DNA of 64,000 nucleotides from Nonomuraea indica (GTDB lineage Bacteria; Actinomycetota; Actinomycetes; Streptosporangiales; Streptosporangiaceae), in assembly GCF_002850745.1 (NCBI RefSeq), contig NZ_KZ559467.1, positions 569,319-633,318 of the forward strand, given 5' to 3'. Positions 58,840-64,000 of the stretch are shown here, in pieces. Position 1 is the stretch's first letter. The number at the start of each line of letters is the position of its first letter. Position numbers and translations under genes: made by a program. Below the pieces are notes generated by a model. That model was not told where the DNA came from. It made no database searches and saw only the letters and a list, made by a program, of their open reading frames with translations.

Positions 58840-59718
58840 ATGGACGAAGCCGTAGTCCGCGCGACGAGCCTGCTGGAGCGCGCCATCACGTACACGCTGG
58901 GGACCCTGTCGCCGGTGACCCGTGACGACCTGTACCGGGCCACGCCGTGCGGCGGCTGGGACGTCGCCAACCTGCTGGCACACCTGGACGACTCCGTCGC
59001 GGCGCTGTACGAGGCCGCCGACCTCGGCTGCGTCCGCCCGGGCACGAGCACGGGACCAGTCACCGGACCCGGCACCGGACCAGTCACCGGACCCGGCACC
59101 GGACCCCGCACAGGCACCGGCATCAGGCCAGGGATCGGGCGAGGCACGGGTGCAGGCATCGGGCGAGGCACGGGTTCAGGCATCGGGCGAGGCACGGGTG
59201 CAGGTATCGGGCCAGGTATCGGGCCAGGCGCCGGACCCGGTATTGGGCCAAGCACGGGTGCAGGCATCGGCGCAGGGGTGGGAGCAGGCGCTGGCCCAGG
59301 CGCCGGGGCCCATCTGTGCGCGTCCGGGGCGGGTGGGCGTGGCGGCAGGGACCCCGTGCTGGTGCTGCGGGACCGGGCGGCCATGATGCTCGGTGCGTGG
59401 GCCGGCACGTTACGCCGGCAACGGGTCCGCATCGGTGACTTCTCGCTGTGCGCCACGGTCGTGGCGCAGGCCGGCGCTGTCGAGGTGGCTGTGCACGCAT
59501 GGGACCTCGCCCGCGCCTGCGGACGCCCTCGTCCTATCCCGCCCGCGCTGGCGGCGGACCTGCTGGCCGTCGTCCCGGCGCTCGTCACGGACGCGGACCG
59601 GCCGGACCGCTTCGCCGTGCCGGTCGCCGTGCCGGCGCGTTCGGCGGCCGAGGACCGGCTCCTCGCGTTCCTCGGTCGCAACCCCACCTGGGTCACCCGC
59701 CACCGCAGGGCGGGGTGA
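58840..59718 (+). CDS. TIGR03086/mycothiol-dependent maleylpyruvate-isomerase-family protein with repeat insert
   Basis: A 292-residue DinB-like metal protein. The N-terminal helix contains ATPCGGWDVANLLAHLDDS (about 34-52; His as metal ligand), the signature of the TIGR03086/MDMPI family. The second conserved part (about 168-290) has GDFSLCATVVAQAGAVEVAVHAWDLARACG with another ligand His and ends RNPTWVTRH. Residues about 67-157 are an insert of GIGRGTGA-type octads from a 24-bp repeat. The insert sits in the loop after helix 2, where the family has only a few residues, so the fold may tolerate it. ATG 58840 follows GGAGGTGGG. Confidence 0.82.
   Translation: MDEAVVRATSLLERAITYTLGTLSPVTRDDLYRATPCGGWDVANLLAHLDDSVAALYEAADLGCVRPGTSTGPVTGPGTGPVTGPGTGPRTGTGIRPGIGRGTGAGIGRGTGSGIGRGTGAGIGPGIGPGAGPGIGPSTGAGIGAGVGAGAGPGAGAHLCASGAGGRGGRDPVLVLRDRAAMMLGAWAGTLRRQRVRIGDFSLCATVVAQAGAVEVAVHAWDLARACGRPRPIPPALAADLLAVVPALVTDADRPDRFAVPVAVPARSAAEDRLLAFLGRNPTWVTRHRRAG
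59040..59312 (+). repeat. 24-bp tandem repeat encoding Gly-rich octapeptides
   Basis: Units such as ggcatcgggcgaggcacggg recur every 24 bp from about 59130, preceded by an 18-bp-type ggacccggcaccggaccagt repeat. Translation gives GIGRGTGA-like units and GPVTGPGT-like units. The frame is intact throughout. Confidence 0.88.
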
Positions 59719-59796
59719 CGCGCACGGCCGACGGGCATCTGCGTGTGACGGGCCTGCGGGCGTCCACGCCGGTTCGGGTACCGGCGGTGGGCAGGA

Positions 59797-59833
59797 ACCG
59801 GCCCGGGGTCAGCGGTCAAGGCCCCGGGCCGGT
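59797..59833. terminator. Hairpin between convergent genes
   Basis: Perfect 12-bp arms ACCGGCCCGGGG (59797-59808) and its complement (59822-59833) with a 13-base loop, positioned to terminate both the MDMPI-family gene and the small secreted-protein gene. Confidence 0.8.
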
Positions 59834-59842
59834 GCCGTGGTC

Positions 59843-60088
59843 TCAGTCGTCGGCGTCCAGGCTCTTCAGGATCTGGTCCCACCAGCCGGCCTGCAGGGCG
59901 ACCTGGGCACCCTTGCACTCGTTGAGGCCCCGCTTGCCGGACGTGGTCTCGCCGTTCTCGGTGCTCTGCCAGGACGATGACGTGCTGGTGTTGGCGGTGC
60001 AGTAGACGTCCGCGCCGGCCGGGCCGGCGGCCGTCATGGTGAGTGCCGCGGCGACCAGCATGCCGCCGACTGCGATGAGGCTTTTCAT
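59843..60088 (-). CDS. Small secreted protein, unknown
   Basis: An 81-residue product with a Sec signal peptide (KSLIAVGGMLVAAALTMTAAGPAGA, cleavage near residue 26) and a mature part of about 55 residues. The mature part has two cysteines (C30, C58) and is Ser/Thr-rich, ending WWDQILKSLDADD. It resembles many short lineage-restricted actinomycete exported proteins; no family is recognised. ATG 60088 has AGGGGGG at good spacing. A palindromic operator-like site lies 14 bp upstream. Confidence 0.7.
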   Translation of the reverse strand: MKSLIAVGGMLVAAALTMTAAGPAGADVYCTANTSTSSSWQSTENGETTSGKRGLNECKGAQVALQAGWWDQILKSLDADD

Positions 60089-60101
60089 GATTCCCCCCTG
60101 T

Positions 60102-60116
60102 TATCACGAAGTGATA
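60102..60116. promoter_or_regulatory. Palindrome upstream of the small secreted-protein gene
   Basis: TATCAC-GAA-GTGATA is a perfect inverted repeat with a 3-bp centre, in a local AT-rich stretch 14 bp before the start codon and followed by a half site (GTCAC at 60124). This is typical for binding of a small HTH dimer; the regulator is unknown. Confidence 0.55.
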
Positions 60117-60736
60117 TGGCTTTGTCACTGTACGTATCCATTGGGGCTGGAGTGGCAAGCGCCACGCGGGGTTTTCCCATTCCGCTAGCGACGATCGGCG
60201 AGCCCGCTACCGGCCCGTCACCGGCAGTTTTCCTGCCGCGGGGCCGCCCGGCGGGGCGGTGGGGCAGTGATCGGCCCTGGGTGGATGCCAAGGCGGGGCC
60301 GGTGTCCGGCTAATGTGGAATTGAAGCTGACCGCCCGCTATCGGAGCGAGCAGCGCGGTGGCGACGACCGTTCTTCGTGCGGCCGTCGCCACCACCATCC
60401 GCCCAGCCGCGCCCCGCGCACCCTTGGGCCCAACCGCCCCGTGCCTCCTGAACCCGGTCCCGCCCCGCGCCACTGCGGCTCGGTCCCACCCCGCGTCCAC
60501 TGCGACCCGTTCCCGCCCCCGCGTCTCCAGGGGGCCCGCTGCCCCTGCGTCTCCCTGGGGTCCGTTCGCGTCCGCGTTCATGGGGGGGCCGACGAACACG
60601 CCGACGCCGCTCCAGGTGCCGGGGTTGTCGACGCGGGCGGACACGCCGGGCGCGCGGCTCTGTGCCGCGCGCAGGGGATGCCGCGCGCAGGGGATGCCGC
60701 GCGCAGGGGATGCCGCGCGTGGTGTGGGTGTGGTGG
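60117..60736. other. Noncoding interval with 16-bp repeats
   Basis: About 620 bp without a supported gene. The long plus-strand frame over 60358-60804 is a low-complexity Arg/Pro/Ala translation that runs into the recQ 3' end. The left part holds the promoter of the small secreted protein. The right end contains the 16-bp repeat. Confidence 0.55.
60664..60720. repeat. 16-bp tandem repeat (3.5 copies)
   Basis: gccgcgcgcaggggat repeats at 60664, 60680 and 60696 without mismatch, then breaks into gccgcgcgtgg, just beyond the recQ stop codon. Confidence 0.92.
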
Positions 60737-62551
60737 TCAGGAGGCGATGGTCTCCAGGACCTGCTCGCCGTACTTGGCCAGTTTGTTCTCGCCGACGCCG
60801 TTGACCTTGCCCAGCTCGGCCAGCGACGAGGGGGACAGGGTGGCGATCTCCCGCAGCGTGGCGTCGTGGAAGATGACGTAGGCGGGCACGCCCTGCTCCT
60901 TGGCCGTGGCGGCGCGCCAGGCCCGCAGCCGCTCGAAGAGCGGCACGGCCTCCTCGGGAAGCTCGACGACGGGACGGGCACCAGCGCCGTTGGACGTGCC
61001 GGAGGCCCTGGTGCGCGCCGGGCGGGGGGCATCCCGGCGCAGCCGGACCTCGCGCCGGCCGCCCAGCACGTCACCGCTGGTGTCGGTGAGCACCAGGGTG
61101 CCGTGGTCGGGCTCGACGGCCAGCAGGCCCTGCGCCAGGAGCTGCCGAGCCACTCCGTGCCAGTCCGCGTTGCCCAGCTCGCCGCCCACGCCGAACACCG
61201 TCAGCGCGTCATGGCCGTGCTGCAACACCTTGGCCGTCTTCTTGCCGAGCAGGATGTCGACGATGTGACCCACCCCGAACCGCTGACGCCGCTCCCGGTC
61301 GAGCCGCCACACCGTGGACAGGAGCTTCTGGGCGGGGACGGTGCCGTCCCAGGACTCGGGAGGGGACTGGCAGGTGTCGCAGTTGCCGCAAGGCGCGGAG
61401 TCCTTCTGGCCGAAGTAGTCGAGCAGCATCACGCGCCGGCACCCGACGGTCTCGCACAGCGCGAGCATCGCGTCGAGGTGGAGCACCTGCCGACGCCGGT
61501 GGGCCTCGTCGCCCTCCAGAGCGAGCCGCCGGTGCTGCACCACGTCCTGGAGGCCGTAGGCCATCCAGGCGGTGGCGGGCAGGCCGTCACGGCCGGCCCG
61601 GCCGGTCTCCTGGTAGTAGCCCTCCACCGACTTGGGCAGGTCGAGGTGGGCCACGAACCGCACGTCGGGCTTGTCGATGCCCATGCCGAACGCGATCGTG
61701 GCGACCACGACCAGCCCGTCCTCGCGCAGGAAGCGCGCCTGGTGGGCCGCCCTCGTCGCGGCGTCGAGGCCCGCGTGGTAGGGGACGGCGGGGATGCCGT
61801 TGCCGGCCAGGAAGGCCGCGATCTTCTCGACCGACGAGCGCGACAGGCAGTAGACGATGCCGGCGTCGCCCGGATGCTCGCTCCGCAGGAACTCCAGAAG
61901 CTGCCGCTTGGGCTCGCTCTTGGCGGTGACGCGGTAGTGGATGTTGGGCCGGTCGAAGCCGGCCACGAAGTGCCGGGCCTGGTCGAGGCCCAGCCGGGAG
62001 GAGATCTCGGCGTGGGTGGCCGGCGTGGCGGTGGCGGTCAGCGCGATGCGCGGCACGCCGGGCCAGCGCTCGTGGAGCCCCGACAGCGTGAGGTAGTCGG
62101 GCCGGAAGTCGTGGCCCCACTGGGACACGCAGTGGGCCTCGTCGATGGCGAACAGCGAGATCTCGCCCTTGGCCAGCAGCCGCAGGGTCGCCTCCACGCG
62201 CAGTCGCTCGGGCGCGAGGTAGAGCAAGTCGAGCTCGCCGGCCAGGAACGCCGCCTCGACGGCCTGCCGCTCGCCGAAATCCTGGGTCGAGTTGAGGAAC
62301 CCCGCACGCACGCCGAGCGTGGTGAGCGCGTCGACCTGGTCCTGCATCAGCGCGATCAGCGGCGAGACGACCACCCCGGTGCCCGGGCGCACCAGCGCCG
62401 GGATCTGGTAGCACAGGGACTTGCCACCGCCGGTCGGCATGAGCACCAGCGCGTCGCCACCCGCCACGAGGTGCTCGATGATCTCTTGCTGGCCCGGCCG
62501 GAAGGAGTCGTAACCGAAGATGCGCCGCAGGACCTCGATGGGGGTATCCAT
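60737..62551 (-). CDS. recQ: ATP-dependent DNA helicase RecQ
   Basis: A 604-residue 3'-5' DNA helicase of typical RecQ length. Helicase domains show FRPGQQEII (motif 0), Walker A MPTGGGKS (38-45), DEAH (137-140) with HCVSQWGHDFRPDY (aromatic loop) and QETGRAGRDG (motif VI). The RQC part has the zinc ligands CETVGCRR and CGNCDTC and a winged helix. An HRDC domain closes the protein (about 520-600, LFERLRAWRAATAKEQGVP). Role: recombination repair and replication restart. ATG 62551. Confidence 0.97.
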   Translation of the reverse strand: MDTPIEVLRRIFGYDSFRPGQQEIIEHLVAGGDALVLMPTGGGKSLCYQIPALVRPGTGVVVSPLIALMQDQVDALTTLGVRAGFLNSTQDFGERQAVEAAFLAGELDLLYLAPERLRVEATLRLLAKGEISLFAIDEAHCVSQWGHDFRPDYLTLSGLHERWPGVPRIALTATATPATHAEISSRLGLDQARHFVAGFDRPNIHYRVTAKSEPKRQLLEFLRSEHPGDAGIVYCLSRSSVEKIAAFLAGNGIPAVPYHAGLDAATRAAHQARFLREDGLVVVATIAFGMGIDKPDVRFVAHLDLPKSVEGYYQETGRAGRDGLPATAWMAYGLQDVVQHRRLALEGDEAHRRRQVLHLDAMLALCETVGCRRVMLLDYFGQKDSAPCGNCDTCQSPPESWDGTVPAQKLLSTVWRLDRERRQRFGVGHIVDILLGKKTAKVLQHGHDALTVFGVGGELGNADWHGVARQLLAQGLLAVEPDHGTLVLTDTSGDVLGGRREVRLRRDAPRPARTRASGTSNGAGARPVVELPEEAVPLFERLRAWRAATAKEQGVPAYVIFHDATLREIATLSPSSLAELGKVNGVGENKLAKYGEQVLETIAS

Positions 62552-63040
62552 GCGGCTACCTTACGTGGTCGCGTGAGGTCTCAGGGACGGATTCGCCGAC
62601 GGCGATATGGCTCCCGTCCTCGGCACGTCCGGGGCTTCCACCATGACGGCGCCTGAGCCAGTCCGCCGGGAGGAGACGCAGGTGAGGGACGTCGTCCTCG
62701 GCCACCTCGCCTCCACGGTGTCCGTCCCCGCGAGCACGACGCCGCGACCGGCCGCGTAGAGACGCCGTGCTGACGCCACCGGGGCCGCACGCTGTCTGTC
62801 GGGGCGTTCGCGCCCCGCGTCATCCTCGCGGGGGTGAGGACCGGCGTGCCCTGCTCCGCCGCGATCACCGGTCTGCCAGACGCGAACGCTCCGGCCCGGC
62901 GCCGACACCCCGACGCCGGGCCCTGAGCGCCGTGGCGGCCGACGGACCGCCCGCGCCGCCGACCCGCGTGCCCGAGGAATGGGCGGATGGACGCGGCAGG
63001 GCGCCCGTGCTCGCGGGAGCACGGGCGCCTCAGGACGGGA
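62552..63040. other. Interval without a recognisable gene
   Basis: About 490 bp between the recQ start and the protease stop. Frames on both strands are Arg/Pro/Ala-rich with no family feature, ribosome binding site or repeat. Only the recQ promoter region and the protease terminator can be placed here. Confidence 0.5.
63000..63029 (-). terminator. Hairpin terminator of the secreted protease gene
   Basis: Perfect 12-bp arms GGCGCCCGTGCT (63000-63011) and its complement (63018-63029) with a 6-base loop, 11 bp beyond the protease stop. Confidence 0.85.
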
Positions 63041-64000
63041 TCAGGAAGTGGTGACGACCTCGGCGTCGAAGAGCTGCTGGGCATAGGAGATCGAGGTGTA
63101 GAAGAGAGCGCAGCCGCCCGGGATCGAGCCGACGGCAGAGATCACCCCGGAGGCCCGCACGCCCCCTGTCACCGGCTTGTAGACGGCACCGCCCGAATCG
63201 CCGTAGTAGATGCACGCGCCGCTGAGGTTTTCCGCCATCACCACGGGCGTCCTGAGTTTACCCTCCGAGTTGCGCACCGACATGAAGTTGTCCGTGATCT
63301 TGTAGCCGCAGGTCGTGCCGGTCCTCGCCCCACTCGCGCACATGGAGTCGTTGACCGCCGGAAGGCCTGTCTGGGTCGAGACGACAGCGGCGGAGCTCGT
63401 GCCGTCGGGACCGCCGGTGTAGATTCGCGGCGCGACGCCGTCCACCTTGATCACTGAGATGTCGCCGTACTTGGTGGAGCCGATGTCGCAGCTTTCCCCC
63501 GTCGACTGGCAGAAAGAGCTCTGGTAGCCCTTGCTCGTGCCGATGACGTTGCTCCAGCTCGTCTCGCTGCTGTTCATGGTGGCCGCGTCTAACTGATAGG
63601 GGTGGTTGCAGTGCGCGGCCGTCACCAGGAAGTGCTTGGATCCGTCCGGGCGCTTCATCGGGAACGACGTGGAGCAGTGCATCTGGCCCGCCCGCGGGGG
63701 CGCCCAGCCCGATGCGCCCCAGTACGGGTACCGGTCGCGCAGGCGGCTGGGTCCCTCGTGGTCCCGTGGCGGTGTCATCTGCCGCACCGTGACGATGTCA
63801 CCGTAGTCGGCCGCCAGCGCTGCCCTGGCTTCGTCGGTGACCTTCTCCAGCCCGACGACGAGACCGTTGCGTTCCCAGTCCATAGCGGCGCTCACGATGC
63901 CCACCGACGCGATCGAGCCCCGCTGCATGATCGTGTCGGAGAGCTGTGCCAGGTCGGCGAAGCTCCGCTCGACCTGCACCACCGTTCCGTCGGAGCCCGC
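63041..64000 (-). CDS. Secreted chymotrypsin-fold (S1) serine protease, N-terminus outside window
   Basis: The frame is open to the right edge, so about 319 codons of a longer gene are visible. The first part (VERSFADLAQLSDTI, then DWERNGLVVGLEKV and ALAADYGDIVTVRQ) resembles the propeptide of alpha-lytic/streptogrisin-type proteases. The catalytic domain has FLVTAAHC (His), YGDISVIKVD (Asp) and YYGDSGGAVY (Ser), with several cysteines for disulfides. It should be an exported, autoprocessed endopeptidase. Signal peptide and start codon lie beyond the window. A hairpin terminator follows the stop. Confidence 0.88.
   Translation of the reverse strand, partial: AGSDGTVVQVERSFADLAQLSDTIMQRGSIASVGIVSAAMDWERNGLVVGLEKVTDEARAALAADYGDIVTVRQMTPPRDHEGPSRLRDRYPYWGASGWAPPRAGQMHCSTSFPMKRPDGSKHFLVTAAHCNHPYQLDAATMNSSETSWSNVIGTSKGYQSSFCQSTGESCDIGSTKYGDISVIKVDGVAPRIYTGGPDGTSSAAVVSTQTGLPAVNDSMCASGARTGTTCGYKITDNFMSVRNSEGKLRTPVVMAENLSGACIYYGDSGGAVYKPVTGGVRASGVISAVGSIPGGCALFYTSISYAQQLFDAEVVTTS

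Noticed and set aside
60358..60804. 148-codon plus-strand frame
   Set aside because: Low-complexity Arg/Pro/Ala translation that extends antisense into recQ; no start signal.

Overview
The window is very GC-rich by eye and has short intergenic gaps, many ATGA/GTGA stop-start overlaps and frequent GTG/TTG starts. It carries IdeR/DmdR-type iron boxes, two SARP-type (BTAD) regulators, a mycothiol-family protein, an ABC sugar importer with no ATPase gene of its own, and several Sec/Tat-exported proteins. All of this points to a chromosomal segment of a sporulating actinomycete. Streptosporangiaceae-like (for example Nonomuraea or Streptosporangium) is my inference and is not proven by any marker gene. 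I saw no rRNA, tRNA, CRISPR array, insertion sequence or phage integrase.

Layout. 1-4787: left-edge NRPS-independent siderophore operon on the minus strand (type III PLP decarboxylase, diaminobutyrate aminotransferase, diaminobutyrate decarboxylase, start of an IucA/IucC synthetase) behind a consensus iron box that covers the -10. 4839-8090: membrane protein with a propeller-like tail, Nudix hydrolase, and a small secreted protein with the four-cysteine pattern of tendamistat. 8092-16000: XRE-SARP-NB-ARC-TPR regulator, cyclase-fold protein, SDR, RecD2-like helicase. 16099-22492: divergent secreted pair (amidase and DigH/GHL10-like glycosidase) sharing a C-terminal domain, an esterase, and a secreted DUF4434-like protein. 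22552-26838: xylose isomerase operon with a divergent ROK regulator. 26920-29634: arginase-family enzyme, CGNR protein, and a membrane-anchored collagen-like protein with a coiled-coil membrane partner. 29806-33206: EfeUOB ferrous/ferric iron importer behind a second iron box.

33416-38678 is the most unusual locus. A LanB/PEARL-type aminoacyl-tRNA-dependent ligase domain protein without an elimination domain is followed by a TPR-AAA+ ATPase and an overlapping TPR membrane protein. No obvious precursor peptide is present. 38699-44271: GH5 glycosidase plus ABC sugar importer with a divergent LacI repressor and three CGAAA-N-TTTCG type operators. 44317-49313: membrane proteins, secreted hydrolase, NarL-type two-component system, MazG-like protein, TetR. 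49532-60088: second SARP-NB-ARC regulator, SRPBCC protein, a 1095-residue protein of unknown function, monoacylglycerol-lipase-like enzyme, a mycothiol-family protein with a large glycine-rich repeat insert, and a small secreted protein. 60737-64000: RecQ and a secreted S1 protease cut by the right edge.

A theme across the window is minisatellite DNA. Tandem repeats of 15, 24, 36 and 45 bp (multiples of three) expand in frame inside otherwise conserved genes, and 16-45 bp tandem repeats also sit between genes.
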